DNA of 64,000 nucleotides from Capsicum annuum. Lineage: Eukaryota > Streptophyta > Magnoliopsida > Solanales > Solanaceae. The translations under genes were made by a program, and so were the position numbers. The DNA lies in contig NW_025825704.1 in the NCBI RefSeq assembly GCF_002878395.1, forward strand, positions 1,480,407-1,544,406, given 5' to 3'. Shown piece by piece: positions 11,162 through 21,894 of the stretch (positions are counted from its first letter, which is position 1; each line of letters opens with the position of its first letter). The notes below the pieces were generated by a model that was not told the DNA's origin, did no database searches, and saw only the letters and a list, made by a program, of their open reading frames with translations.

Positions 11162-13363
11162 TGTCATGACTTGAAACAATGCCTGGCTGTGGCGGGCATC
11201 TCAAGTCCCACGTGAATCGAAGATCACCCTCTGTACCTAACCAACCAACCACACAATCCCCAAGGTCAGATGAATTTCAAACATATAATAAGATAGCATA
11301 AAATAGCCTAAGAAAGTTTTAAATGCATATCCATATCCAACCACTAACGACCGACCAAACAACAGATCGACACCACCTAATAGTCACAGTAGTCTAAACA
11401 AAGCCTTCTATATAATGATCCAAAATTGAATATCAATAATGTGTCGGGACATGTCCCCGACAATAGCCAAAAATAAGTCTAAGACATAAGAGGAATAAAA
11501 TATGAAATATAGACTTTCGATGTATGCAATATCACCACTTCAATGTCAACTCACGAGCTGATCCCGAATATTAATCACTAAGCAGGAAGAGTAAAAGTAT
11601 GGACAATCCATGCATCGCATGGGGATACAACATCCGAAGATGGTTAGCGGGGTGAATGCTAATATGTAACTCAGGGATAAGGATTACATAATGATATGAT
11701 CAACAATTTAACATCATTCAATAAACCAAGCATAAAATTAAATGCACATACATATATATATATATATATATCTTATATGTCAGGATAGAGAACAAGGCTT
11801 AACATGATTTTCAAAACTTTTATCCTAGATTGTGTAGCTCCACCATCATATAATAGTACCCATGGGCTATATAAGCCCAAACTCTCACCCCTTGGCTAGG
11901 CCACAGTGCGTGTAGCTGTACGAATAGAGAATAAACTCATATATATGAACACGGGGAAATAAAACCTCTCAACATATACTAAGGTGACTTAAGCACCCAA
12001 TCATATAATGATTTATGGGGAACTCTAACCTCTTTAATTATGAAATAATAATGACGGGGACTAGAACCTCCCTAATCACTTTGACCCCTGAGTCTGCAAA
12101 TACAATTTCCAGTATCAGCCACTCAGACCTCCGCTTTCACAACTTAGCTGTACAATCCTTATTAGAGCCCAATTAAAATAAGTATAACACATTTCTATTC
12201 ATTTAACAACATTCCACATTAAATCATATATTGTTGGTATCATTATACTAATTACACTTGTAAGGTAAAAACAGCATACCCCAATTCCCATTTAACTTAG
12301 AGAGAACAACTCCCTTTGTTTATTAATACAGGGTGGGAGACACCAACTCCCTTTATTCATTAAATTAGACCATTGTGCTTTGAATACCTCTTTTAATTAT
12401 GCAAAAGTTCAAGACTAGTTAAAATTTTTTACAAATTCCCACAGTTCTCATTATTAAATCCAATTTCACATTATGGAGTTGGGGACATTACTACTTCAAA
12501 GGTCATAAGTTTGAGAAAATCACAATTCCTTAGTTCATTCAACATACCCATGCACCCACAAGTTTAAAATCATAACTAAAGCATGAAAATCACATGTAAA
12601 ATATGAGAAGCATTGTTCAATTCATAAATATTCAAAATCCCCAACCTTTGTTTCAAAACCAATATAAACGTCACATGGATAATACTTTAAAACACATAAT
12701 TTTACAAAATTAACAATGAGAGAAGAGTGACATGCCTGAAATAATAAGATGTATGGAGAGAAATCACTCTTGAAAGCCCTAATTGATTAACTTCTTACAA
12801 ATCATAATCGTTCTTAACCTTATGGATTTAGAAGTTTTAAGAAGTTACTTTGATGTGTTTATGAGGGTTAATGATATCATAAAAGGGTTATAATATGTTG
12901 GTTTCAAGTTTGGTATAAGAGGAAATATCTAGAATGCCCTTAAATTAAAAGTTAAAAAGAAGTCATCTTTGACTACGAGTCAATTATCTACTCGTAACCA
13001 CTCCTTATAACTTGTCACCTCAAGTTGTAACCAAGGTAGAACCACCAATACAACATACAATGCTGACCATAAACTTATCCACAGGAGTCATAATATGACC
13101 TTACGACTCCTAGGGTCAAGTCGTAGTCAACATAGAACCTAAATTGGGACTTACACTAGACAACGTACGATTACACCTAATGACTCGTAATTTATCCTTA
13201 CGCTCTTAGTGAGCCACTTGTACTAATATTAAAATCTAGCCACAAAATTACTAGTTTGGTTATGACTCATCAAGACACCCTAAACTCATAGGGTCCAGTC
13301 GTAACCAGGGTAGTGAGCTCAAAGCTTAAGAAATTTTTAAGGGCCAAAATCTGGGGTGTTTTA
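11162..13363 (-). repeat. Element 1 right LTR (5' LTR in element sense)
   Basis: 2202 bp, partner of 3841-6086. On the plus strand it starts tgtcatgact and ends ggtgtttta, so the element-sense TG start has become TA. It would have carried the promoter. Mismatches to the partner are frequent. Confidence 0.92.
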
Positions 13364-13701
13364 ATTAACATGCTTGAACTCAATTTAATATGTTGGAATG
13401 TTAATTATAATCCTAAAAGAAAGATTTCTAGGTCACAAAATAAGTTTATTATTATTCCTAATTAAAGGTTTGCCAAAGGGATTCACTTAAACACATCATC
13501 TCCTCGCCCCATAAGCAGTCTCCTAATTTTATCATTACATCAATATATGTACATACTATTATAGAACCAAATGATTTGATAATTTGATTATATAAATTAT
13601 TGAGTTGGACAGTCTATTAACAAAGCCCAAAAGCCCCCTAACCCCAACAACTCTTTATCATTTCAAATCAACAACTTCTAATAACACATGCTAAACTTAA
13701 T
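13364..13701. mobile_element. Tat/Ogre-type LTR, part 2, and junction
   Basis: The first 60 bases (catgcttgaactcaattt and similar) continue the minisatellite that stops at 3840. The rest, up to the start of LTR-A, has no other recognised feature. The outer end of this LTR lies somewhere before 13702; I cannot fix it. Confidence 0.55.
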
Positions 13702-16221
13702 TATAATGATTCTTCGGGTCATTTCTCATATTTTTGTATATCTTTATTGTTAGGTCTTCTCCATAGATGACATAAGTCACTTATAACTTTTTAGGACCGA
13801 TGATTTGGTTACCGGGCAGTTCATTTGTTTTTTTAGAGCTAATTTCCTATTAAGAAATCTTTGCTGGTTTCAAATGGCCACCGGGTGAAAAATTTAGTAA
13901 AAAAATCTTGGATTAATATTCCAAATACACCATCAAATCTAAAATTTTTACTTTAAGCTTGGCATACCTATGGTTTGGGTCCCAATGTACCCGAATTTCA
14001 ACTTATTGGTCAAAAAGTTGAAAATTTAAATATATAGGTGTGAGATCCATATTTGGTTGAAATTACCTCAGATTGAAATTTGACATTGCCAACACGTATA
14101 GAATATTGAATTTTTTAGGGTTACATAATTCATTTGCAAAAATCAGATTCCGAATGAGTCTCGAGGCATTGGCCAAAACATAGAAAAATTATAAGTTTCA
14201 GTTGTCGTATGAAATGTCAAGGGGTAGCAGTATTACAGTGCGTTCCCTTGCATGATCTCAACCCATAGAGGGTGATCGTTGTATCTCCTTGTGTGGGGTC
14301 CATAAACAGACCCCATAGTGGTGATTTGGGTCATTTTTCCTTCACCCTTGGAAGCCAAAACCCAAAATGAGTGTGGTAACTCAAAATTGATCATTATGGG
14401 TGAATTGGGAGAGTGATTATCATCTATTATCATGAATATATTTGGATTAATGGTAAGATTTCATCACTTTCTTGAGAATTTTTTAATTTGGACCCAAAAC
14501 CCCCAATTTAGCTCAGGGCTTAATTTAGCCCAAAATTAGCTTTGTTTTTCACCATTTCTTGAGGTTTATGATTCCTTGTTCATGTTTGAACATTGTGTTG
14601 ACCTTGAAACACATTTTTCATATGCGTGACCCACTTGGGGTTTTTGGTGTCATTTTTAGACCCGAAGCACAACGGTGTAATATGGGTATCGATAGACTCA
14701 TACTGATGAGTAGATTATGATTTTTATAGTGTGATGGAATTTTTGGAATTGACAAGTGAAGATGGATATATGGTGAATGATCTAAGGTTTTATGAATCAG
14801 CTTTGAGGTAGACTTCTATCTACACTTCTCCGTAGATGATGTGTGATATATATTTCATGTGAATTTAAGTTTTATTATGCATAGGATGACTTATTATTGA
14901 ATATTGAAGTTTGGGAATTAGATAAGGGTTTTGACTTGTAATTTAAAACGTGTAACACCCTTTTTGAATCTCGTTACCCTCTTCTTATTTTGGGCTAATT
15001 TATAGCATGGTCATGATATAATGCTAGGTTAGGGATGTTGTTTAATTGTTGGAATCATGGTTTGAATGATTGACCTTAGTTGAGCTAGTATCATGATCTT
15101 GAAATCATATTTTGGGTAAAATTGACATAAATGCCCATGTTTCTAGTTGAATATCCTATCTTAGTATTGGTTTTGGCTTACTTCACATCTAGAAGTTTAA
15201 CTACATACCTTAGCCTAGTTTAGGGCATATATTTACTAAATGTGCAAATTGAGGATTAGAAGTGGGATCGTTTGACCTACTTAGTCCAAGACTTGTATTT
15301 ACACTTGTGGACTTAGTTGCGGATGTTAGGCCTACTTGAGACTATTCATCCTTTAGAGTTAGCTTACTTGGTGTCTTGGTAAATTATGGTGTCCTTCCGC
15401 AAATTATGATTATTGGCCTATAGAGATGGTATTTCCTCCTAGTTATGATATTGGGCATTTAAAGATGATATTCTCTTTTATGGGTGATGTTAGGTCTTTA
15501 GATATGTTATGTCCTCTTAGATATGATATTTGGCCCTTAGAGATAATATTCCTGTTAGATATGATGATTGTCCTATAGAAATGATATTACTTATCGTTAT
15601 GATCCATGACCTATAGATATGAGATGTCTTACAAATATGAAATACCTATTGATATTATGCCTCCTGGATGTGAGAGGCCTTATATGTTTGAGATACCTCC
15701 TAGAAATGAGATGCCTCTTATATGTGAGATGATTGTAGGTACGCTTCATAGCTTATACAGATGTTTTTCCTCATAGATATGCTACGGATTATAGTTATGA
15801 GATAATTATACTTATATGTATGCTCAATGATATAAGTTCTAGATATGCATGTGGGCTTAAGGTCGTGATTATGATGTTATAATTATTCTGGATACGTTAT
15901 TGGGAAAAGATCATGTTATGATATGAGGTGGATATTCAGGAAATGATTATCATTGTAAAGGATGTAGTTGTAGTTATAGTTATGTATATATGCGTCTACA
16001 TACACATCTCTCTAGTATAGGATGGAGGAAGATGTGGTATGGTGAATATGATTTCATTGATTAAATACTGGTGATGGCATGCATAGATTTGGTACATTCA
16101 TGATTGTTGCATCGATGATTGATACAATTCAAATTAGATTATACTCTTATTGTCTTGTCACTAACTAAGGGGTAAAACCTACTTTTTACCTTGAAATAGA
16201 TTTCTTCATAATAATAGTAAC

Positions 16222-16605
16222 TGCCTATCTTAATGAATAAGTTAAATGTATAAAAGAGATTAATAGATGTGTTTTAAAGATTTGACCGAGGTATAGTCTG
16301 GTCCTTGATTTGACACTACTAATTACTCTAGTAGTGGGATATTCCAACCATTTGTACACATCATAATGATTTAGTTCCGAAGATCATTCTGGGTAATAAA
16401 CTTACGAATTTATTGCCTATCTTAATGAATAAGTTAAATGTATAAAAGAGATTAATAGATGTGTTTTAAAGATTTGACCAAGGTATAGTCTGGTCCTTGA
16501 TTTGACACTACTAATTACTCTGGTTGTGGGATATTCCAACCATTTGTACACATCATAATGATTTAGTTCCGAAGATCATTCTGGGTAATGAACTTACGAA
16601 TTTAT
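16222..16605 (+). repeat. 192-bp tandem duplication in LTR-A
   Basis: Two adjacent copies at 16222-16413 and 16414-16605, both starting tgcctatcttaatgaataag. By eye they differ at only a handful of sites. The matching part of LTR-B (27697-27890) has a single copy, so the duplication arose in LTR-A after the copies separated. Confidence 0.93.
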
Positions 16606-16849
16606 ACTCTTTTTAGCAATGGCTAGAGTCCATGAACCTACTATATACATAAACTTATTAAGGATGTGATATTGATGATAAATGATGAATTATGGAAATA
16701 TACTCTATGTTTCTTCTCTTTTCATATCTATTTACTTTAACTCCCGTGGGGCTTGTCATTTACTATAGCCCTCATAGGGCTTGCACTTTACTTTAGACCT
16801 TGTGGGGCTTGCTCTCTATTACGTGATATTGATTTGGATATTATGAAGA

Positions 16850-17035
16850 TGATATTTATACCTTGCAAGGCCGGAGGATAGTATGATGATGTGATGATAC
16901 CTGACAAGGTCAAAGGATATTATGATGATGATAGTGATACCCGACAAGGACGAATGATATTATGATAATGTGATGATACCTGATAAGTCTAGAGGAAATT
17001 GTGATGATGATATTTTACTCGGTAAGGCCGAAGGA
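16850..17035 (+). repeat. GATGAT-rich minisatellite
   Basis: Four to five imperfect units containing gatacctgacaagg and ggatattatgatgatg, period about 40-60 bp. A homologous array occurs in LTR-B at about 28065-28260 with different unit content. Confidence 0.8.
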
Positions 17036-17858
17036 TGTTCTGGCATTTAGTGCCTGTTATCTACTCTCAAAGAAAAATTATCAATCAAAAAGTAATGTTG
17101 ATTCATACTCTGCTTGATATGACACCTTGTTACTATTTTCTATTTCATTGATAGCTGGACTTGTACTTCATCATGGTGAAATTCTTGAGGAACCCTACAA
17201 AATTTCTACCCTATTTTAGTATAAAAGACACCTTTTGAACATCGTTGTGAATTGATATATCTCTATCTTATGAAAATTTATGAGGTTATCTCGAAAACTT
17301 AAAAATTTTGCCCCAGTTTTTGCTTTTGGAGTCACTTCACTCTAAGAAAATATTAGTTTAAGATAAATGGTTGTCTTATATTTGACTATCGTTACCTTAA
17401 CTGAGATCTGCCTTTATATGCTCAAGAGTTGGGCTTACTAGCCTGATACTTTAGGGTTGCAGGAATTTGGGGAGATTTTTTGAATTGGATAGAGAGGGGA
17501 AATTTTTTTTATTAGATTAAGACTGGACCCAAAGTGGGAAGCCTACGTATTTAAATAGAAGTAAGGTCAAACGTAGTTCATAAGTACAAATAAAGGTAGA
17601 TAAAAAAAAGGAAAATATTATTACCCGTAAGGGGGATCAAGCAGAATGGTGACATTTTCCTTGTGACAAAAACAAGAAAAGTTTGTAGGTCACTCTATGT
17701 GATGTGTTTTACACTTCTTTAGTGAACGTCCTGGAAATGTTTTTGTTGGATCACCTTGAACAGAAACTTCACCCATAATGACAGGACCATAGGTATTGCT
17801 TATTAGGCCTCATTGTACTTTTATCCTTTACGTTTCTACAGATTCTGGATTTTGTAAC
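17036..17858 (-). other. Tat/Ogre non-coding segment
   Basis: Contains, on the minus strand, aaaactggggcaaaattttt (about 17303-17322) and a gcctacgtattt phrase near 17540. Both have relatives in the plus-strand Tat/Ogre remnant at 62110-62290 and 60670-62090. No coding frame recognised. Confidence 0.6.
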
Positions 17859-18111
17859 TTAGTGATAGCATTCCTTAATATCATGACCTTGAATATTCGA
17901 GTAATAAGCACAATTTTTAGTTGGATTAAATTTAGGGGGTAGATGCACATGAATCCATCCCTTTCTTGGTTGTACAATACCTTGGGCCCACACTCTTTCA
18001 AATATATTCGCCAAGGGTTCTATCAAGGGAGTAAAGTTTTGTGGCTTCATTCTCTTCAATTGATGAAAAAATCTTTGCACTGAACAAGGTTCATGTTGAA
18101 TGCTGGGTTAT
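17859..18111 (-). pseudogene. Tat/Ogre gag C-terminus with zinc-knuckle-like motif
   Basis: The open piece 17859-18080 reads NFTPLIEPLANIFERVWAQG, then IQPRKGWIHVHLPPKFNPTK and CAYYSNIQGHDIKECYH. The last block is the C-x-Y-H-like, GH-x4-C motif typical of Tat/Ogre Gag, which binds the element RNA. It ends exactly at the element 2 insertion site, and the upstream part resumes beyond 24323. Confidence 0.8.
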
Positions 18112-20273
18112 TGTAAGACCCCGCAGAACCCTAATCGTTTGAGTCCTTTAAAGCATGCCAAAAGAGGTTTAGATTTAAAAAATTACAGCAAAGTGTTAGG
18201 ACTTGGTCATTTCTAAAGCCCTCAAACTTTGAGGAATTTATTTATGACCTTCCCAACCTTTGAAAGTTAGTTTTTGAGTTGATTTATGATTAGTTTTTGA
18301 GTTGATTCATGATCGAGAAAGTCAATAGTATATCTCTAGTGAGTTTTGGAATTTTTAGACAAGCGTAAGGGCATGTTTGAAACTCCAAAACAGTGGCTCG
18401 GGACGATGATCCCGTGGTGCCCTACCCAGAGCGGCACTCCAGAGCCTGTGGCGCCCTGGCCAATCTAGTCTGGGTAAATTCCGTAGTTTTGTTCCTCTTT
18501 TTAAAGGGCAAATAGGTTATTTTACCTATACCCAACAGCTCCATAACACAGAATTAAATCCCTAAATAGCATAATTGCTCATCCTTTTCATAAAATCCTC
18601 TCAAGATCAAGACCTAGCTTCATCAAGTTCAAGAATCAAGCCTCAAGAACTCACCCCAATCTCCACGAAATTAACAATCAAGATATGTTAGGTGTTCATC
18701 CTTGGGTTTCCTTCCACCCTTGGAGTTCAAGAACCTCTTTTAAAATTTTAAGATGATTGTTTTTATGAATTCCATGTTAAATTAAATTGTATTCATGATT
18801 ATGATGTTAGTTGGGTTTATAATCTATGATTATTTACAAGTTTTATGAGAAATAAATAGCATGTGTATGTTGTTATATGGTTTTATGTTAAAAACCCTTG
18901 AATTATGAGTTTGGATAGAAATCATGATGCTTATATGTTTATTATCATTATGTGCATGAATTATGCTCCCCAAGTGTTTAATAAAATGTTCTTGTAGGTC
19001 AAACAGTGAAATCATAACATGTTAGCATGTCCACAAGTTTATACTATGTATGTTTGATAAAATACCTCAATAGATGAATTGTAATAAGGTGGCTAGTTAT
19101 CATGTTTTCAAGATTGTGCTATGTTTTACTTTCAATGCTCTTGAGTCCTGGGGGTATTTAATACCCGAAATCTAGCTGTTTACTTAGAATTTTATTAGCT
19201 ACAGAATAGTCTCAGAAATGTCACGTACAGTAGTACTCATTCAGTTATAGAACTCAGTGTATTCAGCCAGTTAACAGAACTCAGTGAACTCAATCCTGCT
19301 CAGTCAGTTAGCACCATCAATAATAGTTCAGTCCATCCTAGTATATTTTAGCAATTAGTTCAGTGCCTAATCAGTTGGGAGTAGGATTCTGCACTGAGTA
19401 AACCCAAGGATGGGGACTCATCTGCCAGTAGAGGGTGTAATCCTTAAAAGAAGTCCTTGCATTCCAGAACTACGTAGCCAGGATAAGTTGAGACATCAAC
19501 CTGGCAGTTGAGGGCTGATGAGGTTTCTTACTTGCCAATTGAGGGTACCACCGTTCTTATCTAGAGCATCTACCAGATGAGGGTGACTCGGCAACTTGTC
19601 TTTACTCGTGGCATGGTACTGACACCCTTCCAACTGGGGTTATAGGTTGGACCCCAATTAGTTCTGAGAGAGGCATATTGGTTAGATGCTTAACTCCTAT
19701 ATTTTCAGTTTCAGTCTCACTATAAAACTCAGTTTAGTTCTACAGCACCAGGACTGTCAGAAATAGTCACCCAGTTCAGTTCTACCGAATTAGGGCTGTC
19801 AGAAGCAGTCACCCAGCTAACAGTAATACAGTTATCAGTGAACTCATATATCAGTCATTTATTTATTAGGACTAAGTTCCCAGTGTTAATATGATCTCAG
19901 TTACATTATAAGTAGTTATGTGCATAGTATTGCATAATCAATATTTACAGTAGTTTCATATATACATATACTCTCATTCAGTTATATTTATGTTACTTAG
20001 CTAGTATTGTTCATGCATATGAACCCATGCATTCAACCTTACCTCACTTAGCATACCAATACATTCAAAGTACCGATGCAAACCCTTATTTTATACAATG
20101 ATGTCTTATATCATAGGTTCAAATGTACGGGCTCCTGATCGTACTTAGGAGCTCAACTTATTAGCAGCAGACTTAGTGGTGAGTCCTCATAGTTTGAGAA
20201 CTTAGTTATTATTTCAGTATATTTTCAGTAGTCGGAGTTATTTGGGGGCTTGTCCCATCAACTCCACCTTTAG
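18112..20273 (+). repeat. Element 2 5' LTR, 3'-truncated
   Basis: Aligns with 21895-24065 of the 3' LTR. Carries ggggtatttaatacccg near 19150 (TATA-like, itself palindromic), blocks such as tgccagtagagggtg, and a GC-rich patch (18405-18475) with one 33-bp unit. The match stops at aactccacctt. Confidence 0.9.
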
Positions 20274-21588
20274 AATTTGTGTGCCTTGTATGGATGGCGT
20301 GAGGTAGAGCATTCTTATAAAAGTGCATGGTGCGCGCTACTCGATTCACCCTAGGGACACCAATATGTACCGCGACTTGTGGGAAATCTATGGTAGAGTG
20401 GGATAGAGAGATATTGCAGAGTTTGTAGCTAAGTTCTCGATATGTCAGTAGGTTAAGATCAAGTATTAAAAGCCTAGTGGATCTATGCAGGAGTTCAGTA
20501 TTCCCACGTAGAAGTGGGAGGAGGTGAATATGGATTTTGTGACGGGTTTGCCCCATACTCGCCGCTAGCATAATTTGATTTGGGTCATTGTGGATAGGAT
20601 GACCAAATCATCTTACTTCGTACTAGTTCATACCTCTTATTTAGCCTAGGATTATGCCAAGATTTATGTTAGAGAGTTGGTCAGATTGCACGGAGTTTCA
20701 TTGTCCATAATTTCAGACAGAGGTACCCAGTTCACCTCTCATTTAAGGAAAGCATTCCAAAAAGGTCTTAGTACCCAAGTTCACCTCAGTACAAACTTCC
20801 ACCCTCAGACAGATAGTCAACCAGAAAGGACTATTCAAACTTTAGAAGATATGCTAAGATCATGTGCCATTAACTTTAAGGGCAGTTGGGATGACCACTT
20901 GCTCTTGATTGAGTTTGCATATAATAACAATTATCATTCCAGTATTTAGATGGCTCTATTTTTGACACTTTATAGGAGGAGATATGGATCTCTCATTGGT
21001 TGGTTTGAAGTTGGTGAAGCCACAGTGGTGACGCCTAACTTGGTATTTGATACCTTATAAAAATTTTAGTTGATCAGGGAAAGGCTTAAGATAGCTCAGA
21101 GACGACAAAAATCGTATGCTAATATGCGAAGAAAAGATCTCGAGTTTGAGATTGGTAATTATGTGTATTTGAAAATATCTTCTATGAAAGGAGTAAAGAG
21201 GTTTGGTAAGAAGGGGAAGCTCAGTCCTCGATATGTAGGTCTTCACTGAATTCTCAATCGTTTCGAAAAGGTAGGTAACAATATTAAGTTGCCATCAGAC
21301 TTAGCTTTAGTACATCCAATGTTTCATGTCTCCTTGATAAAGAAGTGCATAGGTGACCCTGCAATTGTAGTCCCTATAGAGGGTATAGATGTTCAAAATA
21401 GTCTCTCTTATAAGAAAGGTCCAGTCAAAATTCTTAATTTTCAGGTTCGCAGACTGAGGAACAAAGAGGTTCCTCTAGTCAAAGTTCTTTGGCAAAATCA
21501 GTCAGTTGAGGGAGCTACTTGGGAAGCAGAAGCAGATATGCGGACCAAGTATCCCTACCTCTTTTTTGTAAACTCCGACTCATCTTAA
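20274..21588 (+). pseudogene. Element 2 integrase and chromodomain-like end
   Basis: Begins at the integrase N-terminus (ARYSIHPRDTNMYRDL, then DIAEFVAKFSICQ where a zinc-finger Cys is Phe). The core has WEEVNMDFVTGLP, LSIISDRGTQFTSHL and HPQTDSQPERTIQTLEDM, so the D, D and E residues are all still present (20530-20860). Further on are LEFEIGNYVYLKISSMKGVK, LALVHPMFHVSLIKKC and the tail VRRLRNKEVPLVKVLWQN to YPYLF. Stops fall near 20568, 20647, 20949, 21058 and 21249. With no RT or gag, it could not move on its own. Confidence 0.92.
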
Positions 21589-21880
21589 GGTAACAGTGTT
21601 CCTTGGATTTATTCAGTTCCATGTTCAGATTTCCTTTATGAGTTTGATATCAGTTCAGTTGCATAACATCCTCATATCATGCATACCTTCATGAAACTGC
21701 TCAATCATGTGTCGTGTCTTTAGAATTCAGTCATGCTTCATCTATGAATGTTTAGTATAAAAACTTAGTACACCAGTAGCTTCAGTCATGTAATTATGCT
21801 TCAGTTATACATGTTCAGTATATAAATTTAGTCTATCTATATTCTCATCTTAGTTAGTCTCATTCGAGGATGAATGTTCC

Positions 21881-21894
21881 CAAGGGGGAGATAT
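21881..21894 (+). other. Element 2 polypurine tract
   Basis: caagggggagatat immediately before the 3' LTR start at 21895, preceded by cattcgaggatgaatg (about 21861). Confidence 0.88.

Larger units (their letters stand above)
3841..13363 (-). mobile_element. Element 1: full-length Ty3/gypsy (Tekay-like) retrotransposon
   Basis: Complete but dead element of 9523 bp. LTRs lie at 3841-6086 and 11162-13363, with domains in the gypsy order gag-PR-RT-RH-IN-chromodomain read from right to left. The initiator-Met tRNA primer site is next to the right LTR. Flanks attac (3836-3840) and attaa (13364-13368) fit a 5-bp target duplication with one change. It sits inside the minisatellite of a Tat/Ogre-type LTR. 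The C-terminal chromodomain-like segment suggests a chromovirus. The two LTRs differ noticeably by eye, so the insertion is old. Confidence 0.92.
13702..17035 (+). mobile_element. LTR-A: 5' part of a very large gypsy LTR
   Basis: 13702-15660 matches LTR-C (33579-35510), and about 15687-17035 matches LTR-B (27163-28250). The start reads tataatgatt where LTR-C has tgtaattacc, so the terminal TG is TA here. The LTR-B tail beyond this point (another 1.3 kb) is absent, so LTR-A is cut off at about 17035 by Tat/Ogre DNA. Joining the copies implies an LTR of roughly 4.6 kb. Contains GATATT-rich repeats (15370-15790) and a tandem duplication. Confidence 0.8.
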
